From: Fidelibacterota bacterium
Lineage (GTDB): Bacteria; Fidelibacterota; UBA8477; JABMPR01
Assembly: GCA_016784025.1 (NCBI GenBank)
Contig: JADHVL010000003.1
Location: 1-64,000, forward strand
Reading direction: 5' to 3'
Length of the DNA stretch: 64,000 bases
The position numbers and the translations under genes are program-made. Below are positions 45,057 to 53,788 of the stretch, in pieces. Under the pieces are notes generated by a model that was not told the DNA's origin, did no database searches, and saw only the letters and a list, made by a program, of their open reading frames with translations. The first letter of the stretch is position 1, and every line of letters begins with the position of its first letter.

Positions 45057-45977
45057 ATGATGAAAACCAGGGTTGTTGTATATGGGGGAACTGGATACTA
45101 TGGACGACATGTCGTCAGACAACTACTGACCAAGGGGCAAAATGTTCGTGTGGTCAGTCGACATGCGGAACATGCCAGAGAAATTGTTGGTTCCAAAGTC
45201 GATATATTTGAAGGGGACGTGACCCGCCGAGAAGATATTATCAAATCTTTACAGGATGTGGATGCCATCGTCATCTGTCTGTCTGCCATGTCCATAAAGC
45301 TGATCCGCAAAATGAAAGCCATCGAGCGGGATGCCGTGTTGAACATCATGTTTGAGGCAAAAAAACTGAACATTTCCCGTTTGATCTATATGTCTGGTTA
45401 TGAAATGCGGGCCGACTTACTGGATGAACTGAAAATCCTCGAATTTGGAGCTGTTAAGATTGAAATTGAAGCAGCACTTCTCGCGTCAGATCTAAACTGG
45501 ACCGTTCTTGGTGATGCCCCAGCTTTCGATCTCTTTTTTGCTTTTATCAAGGGGCGTAAAATGGCAGTTCCAGGAGGAGGACTCAAAGCGATCCCAACCA
45601 TCTCGGCAGAAGATGTTGGTGAGATCACGGCACAGACAGCTTTGAGAGAAGATTTAGGAGGGCAACGAATCAGACTTACTGGACCGCGAGCTTATACCTT
45701 TCCGGAAGTTGCTGAATTGGTCTCTGATATCACCGGTGTTGCCGTGCAGCATCTCGCGATTCCGCTTACGGTGGTGCGTGTGGTTTCGGCACTGCTCTAC
45801 CCGTTTACGCCCTTCCCCAGATTTCTATACAAAAGTTTGATACTGTTGAACAATTTCCCCTCGGATCTGGCAGATGAAGTGCCCCAGGACCACCAAAAAT
45901 TATTAGGGTTGTTTGACTATGAGCCTCGAACGCTAGAACTTGAGATAGAACGTCGTCTCGGTCCGAAGGATGAGTAG
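45057..45977 (+). CDS. NmrA/atypical-SDR NAD(P)-binding protein
   Basis: The protein is about 306 residues and the N-terminal motif VVVYGGTGYYGRHVVRQLL is the GGTGxxG of atypical SDRs, followed by VRVVSRHAEHAREIVG, GDVTRREDIIKSL and VDAIVICLSAMS. The region LIYMSGYEMRADLL and TISAEDVGEITAQTALRED (DV-D-A pattern) match the NmrA/UDP-sugar-epimerase-like group that lacks the catalytic Tyr-Lys pair. It may be a redox sensor or an enzyme; the substrate is unknown. I use the ATG at 45057 after GCAGGAAAA in place of the TTG at 45030. Confidence 0.78.
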   Translation: MMKTRVVVYGGTGYYGRHVVRQLLTKGQNVRVVSRHAEHAREIVGSKVDIFEGDVTRREDIIKSLQDVDAIVICLSAMSIKLIRKMKAIERDAVLNIMFEAKKLNISRLIYMSGYEMRADLLDELKILEFGAVKIEIEAALLASDLNWTVLGDAPAFDLFFAFIKGRKMAVPGGGLKAIPTISAEDVGEITAQTALREDLGGQRIRLTGPRAYTFPEVAELVSDITGVAVQHLAIPLTVVRVVSALLYPFTPFPRFLYKSLILLNNFPSDLADEVPQDHQKLLGLFDYEPRTLELEIERRLGPKDE

Positions 45978-46128
45978 AACCCTTAGCTCAGGTCATTTAC
46001 GTAGGTGTGATTAACAATCGGGGTGATTGATAGAGAAGCTGCTACTTGTCATTGTTAAGCAGTAATATAAGTTCACACATTGAAACGAATATTGTAAGCA
46101 TCATGATTAAACAGGTGGGGTGCACACG

Positions 46129-47478
46129 ATGAAGATTGATCGCATAGAACTTTTTTATGTAAAAATACCTCTAGAAAAAAACAAGCCCGGTTTTTTTGCA
46201 CAACCCGCTTACTTCAACCCGAGTTGGATTCCTGGATTTAGACAATCTGAAGTCAGGTTTTATCTCCTGAAGTTGGGTACGGATACTGGCCTGGAAGGTG
46301 TAGCCGCAACCGTGGGAATGGGACCGGAGCGCAGTGGTCTGGGCTCAATTCTGGGGAACTATCTTATGGGACTCAATCCACTGGATATTCGCCTGATGAA
46401 TCAGCGGATTCAGGAATTTTCATACATCGGTATGCGCAATGGCTGGATCGATGGAGCGATTTGGGATATCATCGGGAAAAGTCGCAATGAACCCCTCTGG
46501 AAAGTGTTAGGGGGCAGCGGTGGATATGTGTCACCCTATATGTCCACAGGCGCAAACCACAGTCATGATCAGGACAAGAGTCGAGAACTCAGCGCATGGG
46601 CCCAAAATCAAGCCTACAAGGGCATCAAATTGCGAGTGAAGGGCATAGATGTAAATGAGATGGTGGATTATGTAGGTGCCGCACGTGATAAGGTGGGACC
46701 AGATATGAAAATCATGGTGGATGCCAACCAGGGTTGGCCAGTGGATCTCATTGATGAAACACCCAAATGGAATCTAGAAATGGCCCTGAGTTTTGCAAAG
46801 GGACTTGAGCCACACAATGTTTACTGGCTGGAAGAGCCCTTAAACCGAGGCAATTTTGAAGGACTGGCTGAACTTCGCCAAAACACAAAGACACCTATTG
46901 CAGGTGGGGAACTGAATTCTACCTGGCGAGATTTTAAAGCCATGCTGGATCTGGGGAGTCTGGATATCTATCAACCTGATGCTGTCATGGCTGGTGGCAC
47001 CTATGCTGGTGGAATTTCCAATGTTTATTGGTTAATCAAGGAGATTCGGAAGCGTAATTTGGAAAACAAATCAGAAAAAATAAAATTTTGCCCTCATACC
47101 TGGACCACTGGTCTTGGATTCGCAATAGCCTTGCAGCTGGTTGGTGTGATTCCTGAGGCAGAACGCAGTCTTTTGGAATATCCCCTGGAGGGAAACTGGA
47201 CAGTAGAGGCCTGGGCACGTTTTATTAAGGGCGGATTTCCCCGCGATTTTGAGGGAAGGATAAAAATCCCCGACACGCCTGGTCTGGGAATAGAAATTGA
47301 TTGGGATGTGATCCGACGTTTTGGAAAAAGAATTTATAAGGGAACTGCGGCCACAGTGGGAATAAGTGCCCTGAGAGACCGTGGATTCAAACAGGCAATG
47401 TATCTAAAGAAAAAGAAAAGTGAGCAATTCAAACGTTCAGCTAAGGCTGAATTCAGCATCCCAGAGGCACCATTCTGA
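46129..47478 (+). CDS. enolase-superfamily enzyme (mandelate racemase/muconate lactonizing type)
   Basis: About 449 residues from the ATG at 46129 (AGGTGGGG upstream). N-terminal capping domain (about 1-130), then a TIM-barrel. Probable acid/base Lys in YKGIKLRVKG, metal ligands in VDANQGWP (Asp), WLEEPLNR (Glu) and IAGGELN (Glu), and a His in FCPHTWTTGLGF, the pattern of the mandelate racemase subgroup. The GxKxRVKG site fits proton abstraction from a carboxylate substrate. Family members dehydrate sugar acids or racemise acids. The C-terminal extension of about 50 basic residues is unusual. Its stop abuts the next gene. Confidence 0.87.
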   Translation: MKIDRIELFYVKIPLEKNKPGFFAQPAYFNPSWIPGFRQSEVRFYLLKLGTDTGLEGVAATVGMGPERSGLGSILGNYLMGLNPLDIRLMNQRIQEFSYIGMRNGWIDGAIWDIIGKSRNEPLWKVLGGSGGYVSPYMSTGANHSHDQDKSRELSAWAQNQAYKGIKLRVKGIDVNEMVDYVGAARDKVGPDMKIMVDANQGWPVDLIDETPKWNLEMALSFAKGLEPHNVYWLEEPLNRGNFEGLAELRQNTKTPIAGGELNSTWRDFKAMLDLGSLDIYQPDAVMAGGTYAGGISNVYWLIKEIRKRNLENKSEKIKFCPHTWTTGLGFAIALQLVGVIPEAERSLLEYPLEGNWTVEAWARFIKGGFPRDFEGRIKIPDTPGLGIEIDWDVIRRFGKRIYKGTAATVGISALRDRGFKQAMYLKKKKSEQFKRSAKAEFSIPEAPF

Positions 47479-48729
47479 ATGATAAAAAATTATACCAGGT
47501 CAAGAAGCAACTCATTTACAATTTTATCAACTATCCTGTTTTTGGCCCTATTAGCGGCATCAGGCAAGGCTTATGTAACTGACCATGTGGTTCTGGTTAT
47601 CATCGATGGCTTGCGCTATAGTGAAGGTCTGGGTGATCCGACTTTTGAGCATGTGCCAAGAATGGGTGCCCTGGCAACAGAGGGCGCTCTCATCAATGAC
47701 TTTCAAAATGATGGGGACACTTATACCAGTCGAGCAATTCCGGCGATATGGTGTGGTGCCTGGACTGATATTAACACCTTTAGCGATCCTGATTGCAATG
47801 GTAGCTCTAATAACACAACCGAACTTCCCACTTTCTTTGAGTATTATCGTAAACAACTATCCCGGCCAGCCGAGGATTGCGTTTACACATTGAAAGCGCT
47901 ATGCCCGTGGAAAGCGAGTCTCGACCCAGATTATGGCACAGATTTTTGGCCCCTATATCATAGTGTTGGCTCCACCGACATAGATGTAGGGCATGAGACG
48001 GAGCAAGTGATCTCCGATCTGGCACCTCATTTCCTGCTTATGTATCTGGCAGACGTGGATTCAAAAGGGCATTCAGGTGATTGGGATGATTATCTGGTGG
48101 CCATCAGTACTGCTGACAGTCTTGTCGGGGCATTGTGGGATGTCCTACAGGCAGACACTGCTTATGCAGGAAAAACAACCCTGCTGGTAACCAATGACCA
48201 TGGCAGGCATGATTATGATTTCACAGGGCATGGAGATGGCTGTGCTGGATGCCGCCAGATTCAATTACTGGCAATTGGTCCCGATATCCAGAGCGGATTG
48301 GCTTCAGATATTCCCCGGACCATACCAGATATCGCACCAACCATTGGTGAGCTGCTTGGCTTCACCACCGAAGATGCAACAGGGACGGCCATGCTGGAAT
48401 TGTTGGATCCAACTGCAGGGATAGAAAGAAATGTTGAGGTGATGACTCCTTCCTCCATTTCACTGAAGCGTCTGTTTCCCACACCATTTAACTCAGAGCT
48501 GAGTATTGAGTATGAGATGCTAGATTCACATCTCGCCAGCATAAGTATCTTCAACCTCCAGGGAAAACAAGTTTGGACAAGAAATGTTTCATCTAGAGGT
48601 GAAGGCATGCACACCTTGAAGTGGGATGGCAGAGATCAAAGCCAAAACGGTTTACCTTCGGGGATATTTATTGTACAACTTTCGAATCAGAGACTTTCAC
48701 AATCGCAAAAAGTACTATTGCTTAAATGA
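47479..48729 (+). CDS. secreted alkaline phosphatase-superfamily phosphodiesterase with sorting domain
   Basis: The 416-residue protein has a signal peptide (about 1-32, ending GKAYV). The type I phosphodiesterase/nucleotide pyrophosphatase core is at about 35-315: HVVLVIIDGLRYSEG (metal Asp), a TYTSRAIPAIWCG segment with the candidate nucleophile Thr/Ser, YLADVDSKGHSGD (metal Asp/His) and LLVTNDHGRHDYDFTGHGDG (metal Asp/His). The C-terminal sorting domain (about 332-416, SLKRLFPTPFNSELSIEYEM ... QSQKVLLLK) marks it for the type IX route. The start ATG directly follows the TGA of the enolase-superfamily gene. Confidence 0.85.
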   Translation: MIKNYTRSRSNSFTILSTILFLALLAASGKAYVTDHVVLVIIDGLRYSEGLGDPTFEHVPRMGALATEGALINDFQNDGDTYTSRAIPAIWCGAWTDINTFSDPDCNGSSNNTTELPTFFEYYRKQLSRPAEDCVYTLKALCPWKASLDPDYGTDFWPLYHSVGSTDIDVGHETEQVISDLAPHFLLMYLADVDSKGHSGDWDDYLVAISTADSLVGALWDVLQADTAYAGKTTLLVTNDHGRHDYDFTGHGDGCAGCRQIQLLAIGPDIQSGLASDIPRTIPDIAPTIGELLGFTTEDATGTAMLELLDPTAGIERNVEVMTPSSISLKRLFPTPFNSELSIEYEMLDSHLASISIFNLQGKQVWTRNVSSRGEGMHTLKWDGRDQSQNGLPSGIFIVQLSNQRLSQSQKVLLLK

Positions 48730-48741
48730 CAAGGGTTGAAA

Positions 48742-49545
48742 ATGAGTGACTTCAAAAAATTCACAGAAGCAAATCGGGACGCCTGGAATGAGGCCATGCC
48801 CCATCACCAAAAATCCAATGCTGACAAATGGGATAATGCATTTTCTACCAAAGGGTTTTCTGTCATCAAAGAACCGGAACTCTCATTGATTAAATCTTTG
48901 AATATCCAGGGACAGAAAATTGCTCATGTATGCTGCAACAATGGAGTTGAGCTGATGTCCCTTAAAAACATGGGGGCTGGTGAATGTGTGGGCTTTGATA
49001 TATCAGACGAGGCCATCCAGGAAGCTCGAGCCAGAGCCGCAAGAGTTGGAATATCCTGCGAGTTTGTTCAAACTGATATTTATGACATCCCTGAGCAATA
49101 TCATGACGCATTTGACATCGTTTATATCAGCATCGGTTGTCTGGGTTGGATGCCGGCCATACAGCGCTTTTTTGGCAAGGTGGCTGAGCTCCTTAATGAA
49201 GATGGAGAACTGTTTATCCACGAATCTCATCCCTTTTCCGAAATGCTCCCATCTGATGATTTGGATAATGTGGAACCTATGAAAATTATAGAACCCTACT
49301 TTAAAAAGGATCCCTATATCGACAATGATGGCATCGACTATGTTGGAGGAACGACTTATAAATCAAAAACGATGTATTGGTTTGTCTGGACGCTCAGCGA
49401 TATCCTCATGGGAATTATTGACAACGGGATGAAAGTGAGACATTTCTCAGAATACCCCGATGATATTTCAACACTCCATAACAAGAATCAGGAAGCGGGA
49501 CCTGATATTCCCCTCAGCTATATACTGATTGCAGAGAAGGAATAG
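48742..49545 (+). CDS. class I SAM-dependent methyltransferase
   Basis: About 267 residues from the ATG at 48742 (TTG at 48736 is less likely). AHVCCNNGVELMSLKNMGAGECVGFDISDEAIQEARARA is the SAM-binding motif I/II region, though motif I lacks the usual GxGxG (CCNNG instead). DIVYISIGCLGWMP is post-II and GELFIHESHPF is motif III. The N-terminal segment FTEANRDAWNEAMPHHQ is found in small-molecule methyltransferases. It has its own 12-base spacing from the phosphodiesterase gene. The acceptor is unknown. Confidence 0.85.
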   Translation: MSDFKKFTEANRDAWNEAMPHHQKSNADKWDNAFSTKGFSVIKEPELSLIKSLNIQGQKIAHVCCNNGVELMSLKNMGAGECVGFDISDEAIQEARARAARVGISCEFVQTDIYDIPEQYHDAFDIVYISIGCLGWMPAIQRFFGKVAELLNEDGELFIHESHPFSEMLPSDDLDNVEPMKIIEPYFKKDPYIDNDGIDYVGGTTYKSKTMYWFVWTLSDILMGIIDNGMKVRHFSEYPDDISTLHNKNQEAGPDIPLSYILIAEKE

Positions 49546-49557
49546 AAAGAGCCCTTC

Positions 49558-50265
49558 ATGACAAACATGATTAAATCGATCCATAGTGCTACCAATTTTT
49601 TAAGCCACGATCTCTTTGGAGGACCCAGAGTTTTAAGTTTTAACTGGGTCATCAATTTTCAAAAGGGCATGACCTTGTTCTGGGTATTGGGATTAATGTT
49701 TTTTTACGACAATTATTCAATGCAAGCCTGGGTCTATCTTGCTTTACACGGAAGTTATGGAGTGATATGGATTCTTAAGGATGTCATCTTTCCAGATAGC
49801 AAATGGCAGACTAAGATCACCTTTGGTGGTGCAATCACATCAATCGTTGCAGTTCTGGGACCCTATTGGGTAGCACCTTATCTGCTGATTTCACCTGTCC
49901 TCGGTGAGGCCCATACTGGTGCGAACTGGATCTGGACAGCAACATCAATATTAATTTATGCCATCGGTCTGGCGCTGATGCTCACAGCTGATGCCCAGAA
50001 ATATTTTACTCTCAAACACCAAAAGGGACTGATCACGTCTGGCATGTTCCGTCTGATCAGACATCCCAATTATCTAGGTGAGATGCTGATTTATGGTTCC
50101 TTTGCTTTACTGGCCTGGCATTGGATTCCATGGGCTATTCTGGCCTGGGTTTGGCTGGGATATTTTTCCATAAATATCATCATGAAAGAAAGATCCATGT
50201 CCCGCTATGAGGAATGGTCCGAGTACAAAAAGCACTCGAAGTATTTACTTCCATATATTTTTTAA
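49558..50265 (+). CDS. isoprenylcysteine/DUF1295-type membrane methyltransferase
   Basis: The 235-residue polytopic protein has five to six helices. The C-terminal GLITSGMFRLIRHPNYLGEMLIYGSF and IIMKERSMSRYEEWSEYKK segments are the DUF1295/ICMT SAM-binding fold (RHPNYLGE). Such enzymes modify lipids or thiols in the membrane; DUF1295 members also include steroid 5-alpha-reductase-like proteins. It is 12 bases downstream of the soluble methyltransferase gene and likely in the same operon. Confidence 0.82.
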   Translation: MTNMIKSIHSATNFLSHDLFGGPRVLSFNWVINFQKGMTLFWVLGLMFFYDNYSMQAWVYLALHGSYGVIWILKDVIFPDSKWQTKITFGGAITSIVAVLGPYWVAPYLLISPVLGEAHTGANWIWTATSILIYAIGLALMLTADAQKYFTLKHQKGLITSGMFRLIRHPNYLGEMLIYGSFALLAWHWIPWAILAWVWLGYFSINIIMKERSMSRYEEWSEYKKHSKYLLPYIF

Positions 50266-50311
50266 AGCCATCCCGGACAGAACCAGTCTAACCCATCAGA
50301 TAAGAAGCGGT

Positions 50312-50764
50312 CTATTGAGCGCCCTGTTTTGAGATCGAAAACACACCCTGTTCCCAGAACACCTTGCTACTAACCAGCAGCGCAGTACCAATGCTGATAT
50401 CAAGGGTGGCAACAAAGACCAGAAAGGTATGATTCCCCTGGGAAACTCTGGAAAGGAAAGCCCCAAGAGCTATCATTGCCGCCAGGGCAAAAAAGAACTG
50501 GACCCGATAAAACTGACCAAGTTTTGGTGAAGTCAGCGCATCGATGCGAGCCAGATTTTTGCGACAGCTTTTGAGAAAGATATAGCGAGTTTTCACCAGC
50601 CCAATGGCTATACCGGCAGTCCAGCTAAAGAGACGTCCCCAGCCTTGTGATTCTATATTATATGCTTCATTGGCCAGATCTGCCCCTTTATTAAAAAGGA
50701 TGACAGGACCTATATACCAGATTAAAGCAGCGAGTAACTTTAAGGTTTTATGTGATACATTCAT
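50312..50764 (-). CDS. four-helix hypothetical membrane protein
   Basis: The 150-residue protein has helices at about 9-24, 47-60, 86-103 and 112-133. The conserved-looking segment GWGRLFSWTAGIAIGLVKTRYIF precedes a charged loop. I do not recognise the family. It is a single minus-strand gene between two plus-strand genes, convergent with the DUF1295 protein and divergent from the nucleotidase. Confidence 0.6.
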   Translation of the reverse strand: MNVSHKTLKLLAALIWYIGPVILFNKGADLANEAYNIESQGWGRLFSWTAGIAIGLVKTRYIFLKSCRKNLARIDALTSPKLGQFYRVQFFFALAAMIALGAFLSRVSQGNHTFLVFVATLDISIGTALLVSSKVFWEQGVFSISKQGAQ

Positions 50765-50902
50765 AGTGGCTCAAAGTAAGCACATTATCTAGCGAGTAAA
50801 GAAAATCCGGTTTTGCCGAAGGAGTATTTGAAATGAGCCATGCACAATTTCTTGTATGAAGGACAAATGTGAAAGGTTAACCTTGGGTGGGATGATGTTT
50901 GT

Positions 50903-52357
50903 ATGCCAATGAGAGCCATCAAATTTACCATAATTTCGCTAACATTTTGTTTTCTACTTCAGTCATGCACCAGGGAAGAGGATACACCAGGCCTTGGCCC
51001 CTCGGATCTGACCATCCTGTATACCAACGATGAACATGGTTGGATATCTGAGACTGATGATACAGATGGCGCTGCAAAATTAATGGGTGTCTGGAGAGAT
51101 GAGGAAGGCTATACAGAAAACAGTTCCTATCTGATTCTCAGTGGGGGAGACAATTGGACAGGTCCAGCCATATCAACCTGGTTCCAGGGAGAATCTACAG
51201 TCGAGACAATGAACGCCATGGGCTATAGTGCTGCAGCCATCGGAAATCATGAATTCGATTTTCAAGTTGCTGGATTGCAGAAACGAGTTGCTCAGGCATA
51301 TTTCCCTTACCTTTCAGCAAATATTCGTCTGAAATCAAATGACAGTATTCCTGATTTTGCTACACCATATGTGGTAAGAGAAGTGAATGATATTCTGGTG
51401 GGAATCATTGGTTTAACCACCCAGAGCGCCAGCTATACAGCATTTCCAACCTATGTTGAAGGTTTTAATTTTATTGCTTACGACGAAGCTCTTGAGGAGT
51501 ATGTACCTCAAATCTGGGCTGAGGGTGCAGAGATCATATTATGCATTGCTCACATTTGTGAATTTGAAATGATGGGAATGGTGCTACTGGCCCAAGAGCT
51601 CGGTATAAGTATGATTGGTGGCGGGCATTGTCATGCATTGGTCAGCGAAATACATGGGGCTGGAACGGTTGCTCTCATTGAGGGGGGCTCAAGAATGGAT
51701 CAATATGCCCGTCTGGATATCTGGTATAACCCAGAGACAATGACTGTAACTAACCTGGAGGCTGCAACCTTTGAAAATCAGGGTGGTACCACAGATCCAG
51801 AGGTAGCAAGTGTCGTGAATAGCTGGGAAACAGCCACAAATGAAGCGCTGGGAGAGGTCATTGGCTATACCGATAACCAGATTGCCAGATCTTCCCCTGA
51901 AATGCATAACCTGGTCACAGATTCATGGCTATATAATTATCCCAATGCGGATATTGCCATCACAAACACTGGTGGGATTCGCCAGGACATCGAGGCTGGG
52001 GAGATTACCAAAGGTGATATTGTTGGTGTATTGCCATTTAACAACAACATCCTGGAACTCAGACTGACAGGACAACAGGTTATTGATTGCCTCCAGAACC
52101 ATGTGGTGGCTGGGATGACAACCTCAGCAGGATATCAGCATAGTGATGGAACCGCCTTCAACCTGGACAGTATCTATTCCGTTTTGACCACAGATTACCT
52201 ATACATCCAGGAAGATAATTACTTTCAGGTCTACGATACTGATCCCTATTATACGGAGATGAATTATCATCAACCCACAGTGGACTATATCCTGTCCCTG
52301 AATACTGACTCATCCAATCCATTGGATACTTATTTAGACTATTCCCCCCGCCGATAG
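50903..52357 (+). CDS. 5'-nucleotidase/UDP-sugar hydrolase-family lipoprotein (UshA-like)
   Basis: The 484-residue protein has an SPII signal (FLLQSC, Cys22). N-terminal metallophosphatase motifs are ILYTNDEHGWI, LSGGDNW, GNHEFD, LCIAHICEFE and GGGHCH, which supply the two-metal centre. The C-terminal nucleotide-binding domain (about 320-480) contains NTGGIRQDIEAGEITKGDIVGVLPFNNNILELRLTGQQ. It should dephosphorylate extracellular nucleotides in the periplasm. One deviation from the usual NDxHG/GHDH set is NDEHG and GGGHCH, as seen in several lipoprotein members. Confidence 0.92.
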   Translation: MPMRAIKFTIISLTFCFLLQSCTREEDTPGLGPSDLTILYTNDEHGWISETDDTDGAAKLMGVWRDEEGYTENSSYLILSGGDNWTGPAISTWFQGESTVETMNAMGYSAAAIGNHEFDFQVAGLQKRVAQAYFPYLSANIRLKSNDSIPDFATPYVVREVNDILVGIIGLTTQSASYTAFPTYVEGFNFIAYDEALEEYVPQIWAEGAEIILCIAHICEFEMMGMVLLAQELGISMIGGGHCHALVSEIHGAGTVALIEGGSRMDQYARLDIWYNPETMTVTNLEAATFENQGGTTDPEVASVVNSWETATNEALGEVIGYTDNQIARSSPEMHNLVTDSWLYNYPNADIAITNTGGIRQDIEAGEITKGDIVGVLPFNNNILELRLTGQQVIDCLQNHVVAGMTTSAGYQHSDGTAFNLDSIYSVLTTDYLYIQEDNYFQVYDTDPYYTEMNYHQPTVDYILSLNTDSSNPLDTYLDYSPRR

Positions 52358-52439
52358 ACCAAGCTCAATTTTTTTTCATGGGAGGATTCTTCGCCTTATA
52401 TTGAATTGGGGGTTTCATTCAGTCAGAAAGGATATACTC

Positions 52440-53036
52440 ATGAGTAATGAGATCAAAGATATTGAAATGCAGATCTATGAGCTGAACGAAAAGCTCACCG
52501 CCCTGCGCAAGTCAAACCCAACTACAAAAGTTCCTAATTATACATTTAACACCGTTGAGGGTGAAATTACCCTCCTGGAGCTCTTTGGTGAAAATGACAA
52601 ATTACTCATGATTCACAACATGGGACAGGGCTGTCGTTATTGCATGCTCTGGGCCGATGGGTTTAATGGATTTCTTCCCCATCTGGAGTCGGCCATGTCG
52701 GTTGCTCTCGTATCTAAAGACGCGCCAGAACTGCAACGTCGTTTCGCCAATGAGAGAGGTTGGCGCTTTCGTCTTGCTTCACATGGTGGCGGTGAATACA
52801 TCCGTGAACAAACTGTAACAGAAGGTGAGGCTAACTCACCAGGAGCAGTGGTTTATGAACGGATCGGTGATGAAATATTTCGCAAAAACTCCAGTGAATT
52901 TGGACCAGGTGACATCTATTGTTCGATGTGGGGACTACTGGGTCTTGCTGGTATGGGTGAGAACGAGTGGACACCACAATACAATTATTGGAAACGCCCC
53001 CTGAAGCTTGATGATGGGGGCTTGAACGTATTGTAG
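52440..53036 (+). CDS. DUF899/thioredoxin-fold protein
   Basis: About 198 residues from the ATG at 52440 (AAAGGAT upstream; the ORF extends to 52401 in a less likely frame start). Core: KLLMIHNMGQGCRYCMLWADGFNG with a C-x-x-C redox-like pair, and WTPQYNYWKRP at the end, characteristic of the DUF899/peroxiredoxin-like family. A coiled-coil N-terminus precedes the fold (SNEIKDIEMQIYELNEKLTALRK). The physiological reaction is unknown. Confidence 0.85.
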   Translation: MSNEIKDIEMQIYELNEKLTALRKSNPTTKVPNYTFNTVEGEITLLELFGENDKLLMIHNMGQGCRYCMLWADGFNGFLPHLESAMSVALVSKDAPELQRRFANERGWRFRLASHGGGEYIREQTVTEGEANSPGAVVYERIGDEIFRKNSSEFGPGDIYCSMWGLLGLAGMGENEWTPQYNYWKRPLKLDDGGLNVL

Positions 53037-53086
53037 TCCCATGTTGGACTAAGAGGTCTTACAAATAAATAGGGGGAAAAGATTTC

Positions 53087-53521
53087 ATGATATGGGGCTT
53101 TAAAACTGTAGCTGCAATTGATATTTGGACAGTGGAACATTTCTTGAGCGGCATCTCAATTGGCATGTTGGTTTTGAGTATCAATTCAAAACTCATGCTG
53201 AAGCACTTCAATGTGAGTCGTGAAAAGATCAGGACCAGTCACTTTGATATCATTGCTGTTTTGTTGTTGGCGTACTTGTGGGAAACTCTGGAGCATTACC
53301 TTGAAACTGGTCTGGCTGGCGCAATGGTGGAATATTGGCTTCAGGGGGTTGAGTTCTGGGCAAACAGACTCATCTTTGATCCTCTGGTAACCGTGGTTGG
53401 TTACTACCTTGCAAAATCATACCCCATCTTAGTGAATCCTGCCAGAGCCTTATCTTTATTGTGGTTAATTGTTCACATCTTCGTATTTCCACACAGCATG
53501 TATCTCCATGATTTCTTTTAA
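53087..53521 (+). CDS. small membrane protein, homologous to its convergent neighbour
   Basis: The 144-residue protein has about four helices. Motifs DIWTVEHFLSG, LLLAYLWETLEHYLE and EFWANRLIFDPLVTVVGYYLAK align with the 81-residue protein encoded at 53543-53788 (NLYSLTHFF, ILSLGWEGLEM, EEWMGNKLADIAVNVVGFYLG). The WExLE plus N-x-x-D-x-x-V-x-x-x-G layout recalls VanZ/DUF2238-like membrane proteins. I do not assign a function. RBS GGGGGAAAAG precedes the ATG. Confidence 0.68.
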   Translation: MIWGFKTVAAIDIWTVEHFLSGISIGMLVLSINSKLMLKHFNVSREKIRTSHFDIIAVLLLAYLWETLEHYLETGLAGAMVEYWLQGVEFWANRLIFDPLVTVVGYYLAKSYPILVNPARALSLLWLIVHIFVFPHSMYLHDFF

Positions 53522-53542
53522 TGTGCTGATGTGAAGTTGACC

Positions 53543-53788
53543 TTAGTTGGCCTGGTTTAGAGAACGTGACCTCAGTCGATTACCCAGATAGAATCCCACC
53601 ACATTGACTGCGATGTCAGCCAGCTTGTTGCCCATCCATTCCTCAGCAAATTCGAAGGGCAAAATCATTTCCAGACCCTCCCATCCAAGGGAGAGGATCA
53701 AGAAGAGTGGCCAGCCCATCCTCATATAGCGGCCTGCTAAAAACCAGATAAAGAAATGAGTGAGCGAGTACAAATTTAAAAGTGTCAC
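53543..53788 (-). CDS. small membrane protein, paralog of the 53087 gene product
   Basis: The 81-residue protein shares the WExLE and NKLADIAVNVVGFYLG motifs with the product of 53087-53521 but lacks its N-terminal and C-terminal extra helices. It overlaps the upstream nitronate monooxygenase-like gene by four bases, so it is translated from that operon. Confidence 0.68.
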   Translation of the reverse strand: MTLLNLYSLTHFFIWFLAGRYMRMGWPLFLILSLGWEGLEMILPFEFAEEWMGNKLADIAVNVVGFYLGNRLRSRSLNQAN

